A stretch of DNA of 28,753 nt from a virus: positions 1-28,753 of IMG/VR virus record IMGVR_UViG_3300032242_002468; one strand, written 5' to 3'. Each line of letters opens with the position of its first letter. Positions within the stretch are counted from its first letter, which is position 1. The translations under genes were made by a program, and so were the position numbers. The notes below the pieces were generated by a model, which saw only the letters and a list, made by a program, of their open reading frames with translations, was not told the origin of the DNA and ran no database searches. This document shows, in pieces, positions 4,635 to 12,528 of the stretch.

Positions 4635-4823
4635 TTATTTAGCAGGGTTAATTTTACTCTCGGGGATTTTTTTAAGTGAATCTTTACGAACTAAGCAATC
4701 TCTTTGGGTTCCATATTTAAAAACTCTAAGATATTCGATTCCATCAATCATCCGTACATCGTTCAGGTCACGGCAGATAAATTTTTCTTTGTTCAATAGA
4801 TTTTCAAAATAGTAGGCTTTCAT
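4635..4823 (-). CDS. Small hypothetical protein, 62 aa
   Basis: A 62-residue basic protein (MKAYYFENLLNKEKFICR...). GGAGTGA precedes ATG 4823 at good spacing, which supports translation. It has alternating strands (YFENLL, KFICRD, IEYLRVFKY) and ends in a charged tail. Family not recognised. It starts a short unit with the HNH gene and has a possible promoter at 4847-4874. Confidence 0.6.
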   Translation of the reverse strand: MKAYYFENLLNKEKFICRDLNDVRMIDGIEYLRVFKYGTQRDCLVRKDSLKKIPESKINPAK

Positions 4824-4846
4824 AGTTCACTCCTTCATTTTCAACT

Positions 4847-4874
4847 AGTATATCATACCCTTAAATTTTTGTAA
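4847..4874 (-). promoter_or_regulatory. Possible extended -10 promoter for the 62-aa and HNH genes
   Basis: Minus strand TTACAA (4874-4869), 16-base spacer, TATACT (4852-4847) with TG one base before the -10. The -35 lies in the end of the carbamoyltransferase gene. Weaker than the promoters of the tRNA region. Confidence 0.45.
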
Positions 4875-6621
4875 CTAGTTTTTGTATCTCAGGTAACCAT
4901 AAATATTTAATGTCTGATGCCCTTAGCGTATAGAGAGCATCCTCAATAGTTTCTACTAGTGGATCACCTGCTAGATTAAAGCTAGTGTTAAACAGTATGG
5001 GAACATTTTTTATTTTATTAAATTCTGAAATCAATTCATAGTAATGGGGGTTCTGTTCACTAGTGATTGTCTGTATTCGGCATGTACCATCGACATGAGT
5101 GATGGATGGTATAATATCTTTTTTATCTTCTAATACCTCTACTGCGTACATCATATGAGGGGACTCTGTTAGTCCAGCCATATCGAACCATTCATGAACT
5201 GACTCAGCCAAACATGACCCTGCAAATGGTCTAAACCATTCACGTTTTTTCACTTTATTTACAATATCCTTACCATTTTTATGGGTAGGATCAAACAATA
5301 TACTACGATTACCCAATGCTCTTGGGCCTGCCTCACTACGGCCCTGAAATAATGCTACGATATTACTATCAGCGATTAGTTGAGCCATTTCGTTAACCGT
5401 AACATCAGATAAATTAAAACCGGTATAATCTATGTTTTCATAGTCTACGCTATTATCAGGTCCAATATATAAGCTTTTTTGAGGAGTTTTTGTTTTGTCT
5501 CCTGTTTGATTTCTATAATATAATTGACATGCTCCTATAACAGTTCCACCATCATGGCTAATAGGTTCATGATAAAATTCTACATTTGGAAACTTTTTTA
5601 AAAACCCATAGTTTGCTACACAATTAAGAATGTATCCACCAGACATTACAATTTTTTTCTTTTTTGTTATTTCCATAGTTTTTTGAATAAGAGAGGCTAC
5701 TCTACGTTCTGATGATTTTTGAACAGCATACGCTAAATCTTTTCTGTAATCGTCTATTAACGATTCATTATCATGCCAAGTTCTATCTTCTGAGTGTTTT
5801 TTTAATTCAGGATTAGTATCTAATCTGATATTATTACTGCTAGGAAATTTTGGTTCCATTAATAACATATTGTTAAATTTACCATCATCTATCATTATTG
5901 AATGGTTAATATTTCCATAAGAAGCTATACCCATAGTTTTTCCGGCATCAATTGCGTGAAACCCTAAATATTTGGTTACTGCCTCATAACTTTTAGTTAT
6001 GCCATGTGCGTAAGAAATCTCTACAGTAGCATCATTTTCATGATGAGACCACATATCAATATTATTACTGCCATAATTAACGTAATGCCTCTTAAAAACT
6101 GATGGATACCCCAAAGTCCAAATTGACTCTACTTCCCATGTATTAGATTCTACCCAGTCTTTTACTTCATCCTCAGACGGAAGTCGGTTATTAATATTCA
6201 TACGATCTTTAATACCGTTTAAAACATTAGTAAATTCACACCTACTACCTGCACCATCTACTACTATTCCAGCAGCATCATCAAACCCTGAATTATAAAA
6301 TGCGGTAGTGGCATGTAATAAATGATGGTTATTGCCAAATTTAACAGTGTTTAATCGGTAGCCCGGTTGCTTTTTTCTAATATAAGATGAATAATGATCT
6401 TCACCAGTCCAAGGGGCTACTGGAAAATGATTACTAGTATAGCAAAGCAATAGATGATCTATTCTATCAGTATATTGAAATGCTTTTTCTAGTCCTAAAA
6501 ATGGATTACCGTCATATTTTACTTTAGATAATCTTTCTTCTTCAATATAAAATATTAATTCACTATTATAGTACAAAGCGGTTGATCCGTTATGCCCTAC
6601 ATTAATTGCTACTAACCACAT
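4861..6621 (-). CDS. Carbamoyltransferase, NodU/CmcH type
   Basis: A full-length 586-residue enzyme of the NodU/CmcH/TobZ family, which transfers a carbamoyl group from carbamoyl phosphate to a hydroxyl using an ATP-dependent two-site mechanism. Visible marks are the N-terminal ASKHA-like strands (VAINVGHNGSTALYY, residues 4-18), the EEERLSKVK segment, the histidine cluster NNHHLLHA near residue 100, VVDGAG near 120, KIVMSGGYILNCVAN near 325 and the C-terminal SEAGPRALGNRSIL block (about residues 433-446). The acceptor is unknown: a sugar, a modified base or a fibre glycan are all possible. ATG 6621 follows AAGGG at a rather long spacing. It is flanked upstream by a terminator. Confidence 0.88.
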   Translation of the reverse strand: MWLVAINVGHNGSTALYYNSELIFYIEEERLSKVKYDGNPFLGLEKAFQYTDRIDHLLLCYTSNHFPVAPWTGEDHYSSYIRKKQPGYRLNTVKFGNNHHLLHATTAFYNSGFDDAAGIVVDGAGSRCEFTNVLNGIKDRMNINNRLPSEDEVKDWVESNTWEVESIWTLGYPSVFKRHYVNYGSNNIDMWSHHENDATVEISYAHGITKSYEAVTKYLGFHAIDAGKTMGIASYGNINHSIMIDDGKFNNMLLMEPKFPSSNNIRLDTNPELKKHSEDRTWHDNESLIDDYRKDLAYAVQKSSERRVASLIQKTMEITKKKKIVMSGGYILNCVANYGFLKKFPNVEFYHEPISHDGGTVIGACQLYYRNQTGDKTKTPQKSLYIGPDNSVDYENIDYTGFNLSDVTVNEMAQLIADSNIVALFQGRSEAGPRALGNRSILFDPTHKNGKDIVNKVKKREWFRPFAGSCLAESVHEWFDMAGLTESPHMMYAVEVLEDKKDIIPSITHVDGTCRIQTITSEQNPHYYELISEFNKIKNVPILFNTSFNLAGDPLVETIEDALYTLRASDIKYLWLPEIQKLVTKI

Positions 6622-6703
6622 CGTTTATATACCCTTTTGAGTAAGATTGTATATTTAATGTATGTGCGACTTTTACAAATTTAATTCAACTGGTGGTAAG
6701 GTC
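6622..6703 (-). other. Leader upstream of the carbamoyltransferase gene
   Basis: An AT-rich intergenic stretch after the terminator. Several -10-like boxes occur (TACAAT, TATAAA), but none has a good -35 at 16-18 bases, so no promoter is called. AAAAGGG at 6637-6643 is the likely ribosome-binding region. Confidence 0.35.
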
Positions 6704-6730
6704 ATTAAAAAAGGGTCTACTAGACCCTTT
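6704..6730 (-). terminator. Rho-independent terminator of the rubrerythrin-rubredoxin unit
   Basis: Minus strand stem AAAGGGTCT/AGACCCTTT around a three-base loop (6730-6710), running into six T residues (6712-6704 region). It lies about 30 bases after the rubredoxin stop codon and is the clearest terminator in the window. Confidence 0.85.
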
Positions 6731-6759
6731 GTAAGAAAACTCGTATGATTGCCGAATTA

Positions 6760-6888
6760 TTAAATTAGTTCATAATCATCTTTGCTTACCCCGCATTCAG
6801 GGCAAACAAAATCATCGGCTAATTCTTCCCAACGACCTTCAGTTTTTTCATCGTGTACATGGCCGCATACTATACATACATGTTCCAT
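6760..6888 (-). CDS. Rubredoxin, 42 aa
   Basis: A very short one-iron electron-transfer protein. Cys5-x-x-Cys8 and Cys29-x-x-Cys32 (VCIVCGH and FVCPECG) form the iron site, joined by a WEELADDFVCP segment as in standard rubredoxins. At 42 residues it is shorter than the usual 52-55 because the loop between the knuckles is trimmed. Its ATG overlaps the stop of the rubrerythrin gene (TAATG), so the two are translationally coupled. The natural reading is that it feeds electrons to rubrerythrin, being the separated equivalent of the rubredoxin domain that classical rubrerythrins carry at their C-terminus. Confidence 0.88.
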   Translation of the reverse strand: MEHVCIVCGHVHDEKTEGRWEELADDFVCPECGVSKDDYELI

Positions 6889-7340
6889 TATTGTACCTCC
6901 TCTAGCATCTTTTGATAAGCACTAGCGTGACGTTGTTCAACTCTCTTTAGAGCATCAAACCTTTTTTGTGCCTTAGCTAGTACATCTCTAAACTGTTTAG
7001 CATGTTCTTTACTTTCTTCAATTTGACCTTGCATTTCTTGTTCAACTTCATGGTTATGTTCCATTACAGCCGCACGATGAAATTCAGGATACATCGTAGT
7101 AAACTCGTATGTTTCACCCTCGATAGCTTTTTCTAAACATTCTTTTGTGGTTGGTTTACCGATTAATAGTTCTAAATGACCCCATGCATGTAATAGTTCT
7201 TGGTCTGCGGTATGTTCAAAATGTTTTGCAACATCTTCAAACCCTTCTTCTCGGGCGATTTTCGCAAAATAGCGATATTTAATATGAGCTTGACTCTCAC
7301 CAGCCAAAGCACTTTCTAAGTTTTTAATTGTGATAGACAT
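6888..7340 (-). CDS. Rubrerythrin (ferritin-like diiron peroxidase)
   Basis: A 150-residue four-helix protein. Diiron ligands are visible as Glu15 (AGESQAHIKY), Glu48-x-x-His51 (DQELLHAWGHL), Glu75/Glu79 and Glu94-x-x-His97. It lacks the C-terminal rubredoxin domain; that function is encoded by the overlapping next gene. Family members reduce hydrogen peroxide, protecting iron enzymes under low oxygen. AAGGAG precedes ATG 7340. It is probably in one unit with the IscU gene upstream, since the gaps are short and no terminator intervenes. Confidence 0.9.
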   Translation of the reverse strand: MSITIKNLESALAGESQAHIKYRYFAKIAREEGFEDVAKHFEHTADQELLHAWGHLELLIGKPTTKECLEKAIEGETYEFTTMYPEFHRAAVMEHNHEVEQEMQGQIEESKEHAKQFRDVLAKAQKRFDALKRVEQRHASAYQKMLEEVQ

Positions 7341-7390
7341 ACATTCTCCTTGTGTGTGTAGTTTATTATTTATTCAACTGAATAAAATTT

Positions 7391-7675
7391 TCAATTATTA
7401 TTTGGGTTTATACCATTACTGTGTCGGTCGTTAGGTGTATCTACGTCCTGAAACATACGCCTTTCTTGCAATGTCGGTTCATTAAAGATTTTTCTAGGAT
7501 TAGCGCACATTACACAGTTTGGATTACCACAATTTAATGCATGTTGCTTGGCAAATTTATGAGCATCTTTAATAGGAACTCCATGCTCTTTGGCAATACG
7601 AACTTGCTTTTTTACAGCATTTTCATCTTTGAGCAAACGTTTAGAATGTTTGAATTTATCTTCTTCAGTACTCAA
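7391..7675 (-). CDS. Conserved protein with CxxxxCxxC motif, 94 aa
   Basis: A 94-residue hydrophilic protein. Residues 1-45 are a basic helix (KKQVRIAKEHGVPIKDAHKFAKQHAL), then Cys49-GNPN-Cys54-VM-Cys57 and ANPRKIFNEPTLQE, followed by a disordered Asn-rich tail. The cysteine cluster could bind zinc or an iron-sulphur centre. The start is TTG 7675, chosen because AGAGGA lies five bases upstream and overlaps the iscU stop; no ATG is available. I believe similar short proteins occur in other phages and bacteria, but the function is unknown. Its place between iscU and rubrerythrin suggests a metal-related role. Confidence 0.65.
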   Translation of the reverse strand: MSTEEDKFKHSKRLLKDENAVKKQVRIAKEHGVPIKDAHKFAKQHALNCGNPNCVMCANPRKIFNEPTLQERRMFQDVDTPNDRHSNGINPNNN

Positions 7676-7684
7676 GGTATCCTC

Positions 7685-8065
7685 TTAGTGTTTAGATTTA
7701 TAATCTAGAATAGCAGATTTTATAGCATCTTCTGCTAGTATTGAACAGTGAATTTTCACTGGGGGCAATGCTAACTCTTGGGCAATTTCGGAGTTTTTAA
7801 TTGTTTCGGCTTCGGCGAGGGTTTTTCCTTTAACCCACTCTGTGACAAGACTTGACGCAGCAATTGCTGACCCGCACCCATACGTTTTAAATTTGGCATC
7901 TTTAATTACTCCTGTTTCCTCGTCTACTTTAATTTGTAAGCGCATTACATCGCCACATGCAGGGGCCCCTACTAAACCAGTTCCAATATCGTTGTCATCG
8001 GCATCAAATTTCCCTACATTGCGGGGGTTTTCATAATGATCTACTACTTGAGGTGAATAAGCCAT
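7685..8065 (-). CDS. iscU: IscU/NifU-type iron-sulphur cluster scaffold
   Basis: A complete 126-residue IscU: MAYSPQVVDHYENPRNVG start, the three cluster cysteines Cys37 (APACGD), Cys64 (YGCGSA) and Cys107 (IHCS), Asp39, and the LPPVK chaperone-binding motif at residues 100-104. IscU receives sulphur from IscS and iron, assembles a [2Fe-2S] cluster and passes it on with HscA/HscB. No iscS or hsc genes are here, so it would have to work with the host machinery. Start ATG 8065 fits the family N-terminus and AGGAAAGAG upstream; a longer frame to 8113 would overlap the previous gene. A phage-encoded intact scaffold is noteworthy. Confidence 0.92.
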   Translation of the reverse strand: MAYSPQVVDHYENPRNVGKFDADDNDIGTGLVGAPACGDVMRLQIKVDEETGVIKDAKFKTYGCGSAIAASSLVTEWVKGKTLAEAETIKNSEIAQELALPPVKIHCSILAEDAIKSAILDYKSKH

Positions 8066-8084
8066 ACTGTTCTCTTTCCTGTAT

Positions 8085-8612
8085 TTATTCGTCTTTATTA
8101 GATTCAAAAACAATCCAACCTAATTTTAATAGGTCATCTTTAATTTCGTCTGTTATGTAACCTTCACCGACGTACCCTTTGGATCTATCTTCATCGCCGT
8201 TATTAAGACCACCGCCCATACCTGAACAGTACCAATCTAGGTAATCACCTTGTTCTCTAATATCTGCTACAATTCCACCAGCATAGCGCCAGCTACAACC
8301 CCATGTTTGCTCGGTGAGAATAGGCCATACATCATTTTTTATAAACTCATTGTTACATAATGCGGCATAAAGATTCTGAGCATATCTATCATCTTTGCAT
8401 TTGTCAGCCATGTAGTCAGAAGTTAACAGGTCATATTCCATATTATTTTCCTGCCATAGTATATTAAGTTCGTTCACTCTTCTTTCTTCAATCATTCGTT
8501 CCCAAAAATCAAGATATTCTTGATTAGGTTCTTGGTCTCTTTCTTTGCATCTTTCTATGTAACTTTTTCGTTGAAAACTATACTTATCGGGGCTAGAACG
8601 AACCTTGGTCAT
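8085..8612 (-). CDS. Conserved phage protein, 175 aa, unknown function
   Basis: A 175-residue acidic soluble protein. The N-terminal third is helical and charged; the conserved-looking core runs YAQNLYAALCNNEFIKNDVW, WGCSWRYAGGIVADIR and GDYLDWYCSGMGG, ending with a DEIKDDLLKLGW helix. I recall similar proteins in other phage genomes, without a known role. ATG 8612 has only a weak ribosome-binding site. It is upstream of iscU by 19 bases and is likely co-transcribed. Confidence 0.65.
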   Translation of the reverse strand: MTKVRSSPDKYSFQRKSYIERCKERDQEPNQEYLDFWERMIEERRVNELNILWQENNMEYDLLTSDYMADKCKDDRYAQNLYAALCNNEFIKNDVWPILTEQTWGCSWRYAGGIVADIREQGDYLDWYCSGMGGGLNNGDEDRSKGYVGEGYITDEIKDDLLKLGWIVFESNKDE

Positions 8613-8620
8613 TAGTCAAC

Positions 8621-8932
8621 TTATTTGAAAAATATTAATACAAGAGTTACAGCTTGAACCATGAACCCTACACCAATTGTAACAATATTAAGCAAATCTT
8701 TCAATAGTACTGCTCTAAAGAATAGTAGACCCAATCCTGCCCATAGCATAAGCACCACATCAACTGAAGGAGTAATATCGGTTACTCCAGTCATAAATGC
8801 TAATAGTGATGGAATGGTAGCAGCATGTAAACATATATTGGCTATCCAACCTAGAGTTTCAGCAGAAATTCTACTGAGTCTATTTGTGATGAAATCTTTA
8901 ATAAAATTAACGATACTGTAAATATTATGCAT
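8621..8932 (-). CDS. Small membrane protein, holin candidate, 103 aa
   Basis: Three hydrophobic segments are visible at about residues 28-50 (TLGWIANICLHAATIPSLLAF), 58-78 (VVLMLWAGLGLLFF) and 80-102 (LLNIVTIGVGFMVQAVTLVLIFF). The start is taken at ATG 8932, just inside the end of the lysin gene, because the longer frame would overlap that gene by 100 bases; AGGAAT lies upstream. Overlap with a cell-wall hydrolase and three membrane spans make it a candidate holin or other lysis partner. No sequence family is recognised, so this is context inference. Confidence 0.6.
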   Translation of the reverse strand: MHNIYSIVNFIKDFITNRLSRISAETLGWIANICLHAATIPSLLAFMTGVTDITPSVDVVLMLWAGLGLLFFRAVLLKDLLNIVTIGVGFMVQAVTLVLIFFK

Positions 8933-9470
8933 GTTTTTTATTCCTATAAAAAATGTGATTACCGACCTTACCAATCTTTTCATGTCGCCAACCTGGGTTG
9001 ATGTAAACGGCGTGATAGTACAGAGCATCTTTAAGCATATCTAACCTAAAGCCCTCTAGTAAAACTTTCTTGGCTACTGCATAACTTTCATTATACAGTT
9101 GATTGTCAATTTTCTTATTTTTATGGGATGAATCACAATACCAACTGAATTGGCATATAACCTTCTCCATGATTACATTTTTCTGATATACGACCCCGCA
9201 AATATCCTTAGGAAAGTTAGGGTTGTTCATTCTGTTAAGGGTTACTTGTGCAATAGCAACCTTGCCCTCAAATGATTCATTTGCCCCTTCGCGGTAAATA
9301 TTGATTGCCAAACAGTCTAATGTTTTGTCAACATTGTTGACAGTAACATAGGACGAAGCTGTTTTGAGTTCTCTCTTTTCGCCAAACTTGTAAATAGTAA
9401 CATAATTTACCAAAAATGCCACTAATACTAGTCCGATAAAACTATTAATAGTTTTTACTGAAAATTCCAT
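8925..9470 (-). CDS. SleB-type cell-wall hydrolase with N-terminal membrane anchor (SAR-like endolysin)
   Basis: A 181-residue Hydrolase_2 (SleB) family protein, a lytic transglycosylase/amidase-type peptidoglycan enzyme. Residues 8-27 form a hydrophobic anchor with few charges (INSFIGLVLVAFLVNYVTIY). The catalytic domain shows LAINIYREGANE with Glu61, KVAIAQVTLNRMNNPNFP, CQFSWYCD, and a C-terminal ALYYHAVYINPGW block then IGNHIFY-like residues. The anchor suggests export by the host Sec system and release or activation at lysis. AGGAGG precedes ATG 9470. It overlaps the holin candidate downstream and has its own promoter at 9500-9528. Confidence 0.85.
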   Translation of the reverse strand: MEFSVKTINSFIGLVLVAFLVNYVTIYKFGEKRELKTASSYVTVNNVDKTLDCLAINIYREGANESFEGKVAIAQVTLNRMNNPNFPKDICGVVYQKNVIMEKVICQFSWYCDSSHKNKKIDNQLYNESYAVAKKVLLEGFRLDMLKDALYYHAVYINPGWRHEKIGKVGNHIFYRNKKHA

Positions 9471-9499
9471 TTTTTCCTCCTTGCTTCAAGACGAAGCTA

Positions 9500-9528
9500 A
9501 TTATATCAGAAGCCCCAAATTAAGTAAA
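9500..9528 (-). promoter_or_regulatory. Possible extended -10 promoter for the lysis genes
   Basis: Minus strand TTTACT (9528-9523), 17-base spacer, TATAAT (9505-9500) preceded by TGA (extended -10). The -35 lies in the loop of the stem-loop at 9508-9543, so hairpin and promoter overlap. Confidence 0.55.
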
Positions 9529-9543
9529 GAGAGTTGGGCTTCT
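9508..9543 (-). terminator. Stem-loop after the 898-aa gene, possible weak terminator
   Basis: Minus strand AGAAGCCCAA and TTGGGGCTTCT form a stem of about ten pairs with one bulge and a loop of about 15 bases, three bases after the stop codon. No T run follows, so intrinsic termination is doubtful; it may protect the 3' end of the mRNA. Confidence 0.4.
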
Positions 9544-9546
9544 AAA

Positions 9547-12243
9547 CTAGTTTACCCAACAATCGCAGTTACACAATATTACTTCTTCTATTGCTTCAGA
9601 AACGCTAAATGAGGTGGGTGTCAGTGTACTTGATGTGTACTTTGTATTTATGTTAATTGGCACCAAATTAGTATCAGGGGAACCACCCAAGCTTCCTAAT
9701 GCTTGTGCTTGACCATCGTCTACTGGAGATCCAGTACCAGTTGCTACCCTCGCTCCTGTTTTTACCACTACTATAGGAGTGCAATTTAATGGTTCAGGTT
9801 TATTGTCTAACAAGCTTACGCCTGTTTGGAATGGATTAATAATAGAACTAAGTTGTATTGAACTACCAACTATTGGCCCTGTTCCAGGGGAACATAGTGC
9901 AGGGCCAGTACCAATATCTTCGGGACCTAATGAGCAGGACCCATATAACGGTGCATTCAATATTTCCGAAATAGGGGATTGTTGACCAATTTCAGTTGAA
10001 CTACGGGTCGCTAAGAAAGTCTGACTATTCGGATCAACATACCCATATGGATTAGGAGCAACTAACTGATTAGATGCATTTATGTTTACCAATACACTTG
10101 GTGAAGTGAAAATCGTTGTTGGATCTTGAGGATTACAATTTACCCCACTTACTGGTACGCCCTTAACACCTGTTGAAACAGTACCGTTGGCTAGTAGAAT
10201 TTGCGCTAGTTTGGGATCTATTTCTCCTGGTATATTATTATCTAAAGGTATTCCAATTAACTGAAGCTTTGTTTGATTTCTTTCTTGGCGCATCATTCCT
10301 ATGATACTTTGTCCACCTACAATAGATAAATCCGATATTGCTTCTAATGTTTGAGCTTCCATATTTGGTGCGGTACTCTGAGCCATTTCAGCAATAGAGT
10401 TAACAAAATTAGTAATAGTACTAGGATATGGATTAATCCTAGGATCTCTAGTAGGACTTGGTACTGGAGCAATAGAAGAGTACCGAGCTTCCTGTTCTGT
10501 AGCTAATTGTGTTCCTACTAAATTATAAACAGCATTTAGGTTCGTAGCTTTTAGTTGATTTTTTTGTAAGATTGATGCTATTTCGGCATTAGCCTGATCT
10601 ATTAATGCTTCAACCTCAGTATCTATATTAGTGTCAGATGCGGATGATATTAAATCATATAAGTTACTATAAATTGTTTTTAATTGCTCAGTTTGTATAT
10701 TTAATACATTATTATATATTTCTTGCCAATAGTACGGTAGTCCTGACATTGCACCAAAAAAGTCAGACATTGTATACGAGCCTGAAGGTCCGGATCCTTT
10801 GGCTAATGCCGCAAATGCTGCATTGGCTAGTGTAGTATTAACTGGTACATCAGTACCATTAATGAGATTTAACCCCTTAGTGGTTTCAATAGAAAACACT
10901 ACCTGTGCGAATTTTTCAATATCAACTCCTGCTATACTGTTAATTTGCTGCATAGAAACAGAAAACGCACCAGTAGATATTGCTATATCGTCAGGTAATA
11001 TTCCTAAAAGAAACGATCCAAATCCAGGTTGAGGAACTTGAAATGCGGATGTAGCACTAGGTACAGTAATAGGCGCCCCAATTGGGTTTATAACACCTAT
11101 TTGATTTTTTACAGTAGGTGTAGATAGTCTACCATTAACACTCTGATTATCAAATATTGGATAATATGTCTTGCTATTTGTTGGGCCTTGTGTAGTGTTA
11201 TATACAGGAACAGTCATTGACGTATAACTATTCGGGAATAATTTTTTTATATTAAGCAAATCTGCTAGTGATTCTAAGCCTCTAGTTTTACAGTTTAATG
11301 GAATTAATATTTCTTCTAAGTCTCTCCCAACTATAACTAAAAATGAGCCGTATAACTTTTGCTCTTGTTCTTTAGTAATACTTGTTGCAGTACCCAGCAT
11401 AATCCTAGTAATTTCATTTTCAGTTAGGCCGCTAGATAATAGAGCCAAACTAAGACTTTGTGTTAGACAATTATTGATTACTATAGTCTGTAGTAATACC
11501 GATGGTAACCCAAACAATGCTATTTTTTGTAGATTTATTGCTCTACCTAAAGTAATTAAGTCTTGACCAAAGGCGGTGGTAGCTAAGTTAACACCTGCTA
11601 TATCCGCACTTATCAAGTCACTCATATTACTATAAACACCTTGCAAGAAGTTATTAGACCTAGCAACAGAGTACAGAGTAGTATTATAGGAATTTATATA
11701 TCCTGATGCAATTTGCATTGAAGCAGTGAAGTTAGAATATGCAGGTGTGGTAGCAAGAGGTATTCCATTCCAATTAAATTCATTCCATGCTTGAAATGCA
11801 GGTAATCTTATGAATCCCCATTGGGTAACTCCATAATTAACATTAGAAGTATTATATGGATTCCAAGTAGCTAATTGACCTGTATTAGTAGTTCCTGCTG
11901 TTGAATATCCTGTATTAGCAGGGCCAGTCCAATTATAACTACTTGGTTTAGAATTACCCAAACATGGTATCGTAGTTGCTCCAATCGCAATCAGCTTATC
12001 ATATACACTAGGTGATAATGGAGGTGTGGGGACAAAAAACAATAACCCATATGCTGCGTTTATAGCATATGTTAACTTATTCAAACAGGTATCTGTTATA
12101 AGTTTACCGGGGGTATAATTAGTGTTGTCTTTAGAAGTACCTACATACTGGGTTACAATTGGATTTATAGCAAACCCTGTATTTTGTAACATTGCACCTA
12201 ATGCATTTATTCCTAAAGGACTTTGAGATGCAACTATACTCAT
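9547..12243 (-). CDS. Large putative virion protein, 898 aa
   Basis: An 898-residue protein rich in Asn, Thr, Ser, Gly, Pro and Ile, a typical composition for phage structural proteins; no enzyme motif is seen. The middle (about residues 520-610) is helical with coiled-coil character (TEQLKTIYSNLYDLISSAS..., TEVEALIDQANAEIASILQ); the C-terminal 250 residues are low-complexity linkers. It ends in a tight cysteine cluster, CNCDC, five residues before the end region, which is unusual. The start is set at ATG 12243, which overlaps the PAAR gene stop (ATGA) and has AGGTG upstream; a GTG two codons earlier is less likely. Coupling to the PAAR gene points to a tail-tip or baseplate role. Confidence 0.65.
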   Translation of the reverse strand: MSIVASQSPLGINALGAMLQNTGFAINPIVTQYVGTSKDNTNYTPGKLITDTCLNKLTYAINAAYGLLFFVPTPPLSPSVYDKLIAIGATTIPCLGNSKPSSYNWTGPANTGYSTAGTTNTGQLATWNPYNTSNVNYGVTQWGFIRLPAFQAWNEFNWNGIPLATTPAYSNFTASMQIASGYINSYNTTLYSVARSNNFLQGVYSNMSDLISADIAGVNLATTAFGQDLITLGRAINLQKIALFGLPSVLLQTIVINNCLTQSLSLALLSSGLTENEITRIMLGTATSITKEQEQKLYGSFLVIVGRDLEEILIPLNCKTRGLESLADLLNIKKLFPNSYTSMTVPVYNTTQGPTNSKTYYPIFDNQSVNGRLSTPTVKNQIGVINPIGAPITVPSATSAFQVPQPGFGSFLLGILPDDIAISTGAFSVSMQQINSIAGVDIEKFAQVVFSIETTKGLNLINGTDVPVNTTLANAAFAALAKGSGPSGSYTMSDFFGAMSGLPYYWQEIYNNVLNIQTEQLKTIYSNLYDLISSASDTNIDTEVEALIDQANAEIASILQKNQLKATNLNAVYNLVGTQLATEQEARYSSIAPVPSPTRDPRINPYPSTITNFVNSIAEMAQSTAPNMEAQTLEAISDLSIVGGQSIIGMMRQERNQTKLQLIGIPLDNNIPGEIDPKLAQILLANGTVSTGVKGVPVSGVNCNPQDPTTIFTSPSVLVNINASNQLVAPNPYGYVDPNSQTFLATRSSTEIGQQSPISEILNAPLYGSCSLGPEDIGTGPALCSPGTGPIVGSSIQLSSIINPFQTGVSLLDNKPEPLNCTPIVVVKTGARVATGTGSPVDDGQAQALGSLGGSPDTNLVPININTKYTSSTLTPTSFSVSEAIEEVILCNCDCWVN

Positions 12244-12524
12244 GAACACCTAACGGTTAAACTACCCTGTACAATAGGATGCCCGCATGTAGTAACCGAT
12301 CCTACTCTTAAGAGTGGAGCATACTCACAGAAAACTGTTGGACTACCTGTTACAGTAAAAGAAATTTTATGTGGACCATTAAATGGTAAGTGCGGGGTAA
12401 TAGGACTAACATTTAATCCTGCAGGTAGTCCGCTGACAAAAACTGATTTGGCGCATCTAAGTATTTTGCCACCTACTGAATTAATATCACCTAATCTACT
12501 AACTCCTCTACCTACTGACAACAT
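12240..12524 (-). CDS. PAAR-domain spike-tip protein
   Basis: A 94-residue PAAR protein, the conical cap that sits on the beta-helical tail spike and sharpens it for membrane puncture. The pattern is clear: VSRLGDINSVGG at the start, VFVSGLPAG, a HxxxPFNGPH loop, TGSPTVFCEYAPLLRVGSV and CGHPIVQGSLTV. Cys78 and the histidines probably bind the tip metal ion. Length is right for a stand-alone PAAR protein such as T4 gp5.4. It is translationally coupled to the 898-residue gene. Confidence 0.85.
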   Translation of the reverse strand: MLSVGRGVSRLGDINSVGGKILRCAKSVFVSGLPAGLNVSPITPHLPFNGPHKISFTVTGSPTVFCEYAPLLRVGSVTTCGHPIVQGSLTVRCS

Positions 12525-12528
12525 AATA

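Noticed and set aside
7685-8113. Longer IscU start at 8113
   Set aside because: It would add 16 residues absent from IscU proteins and overlap the upstream gene; ATG 8065 has the family N-terminus and a good ribosome-binding site.
9300-9350. GTCAAC...GTTGAC palindrome as an operator or a promoter -35
   Set aside because: It lies within well-supported lysin coding sequence with no matching -10 and no reason beyond chance.
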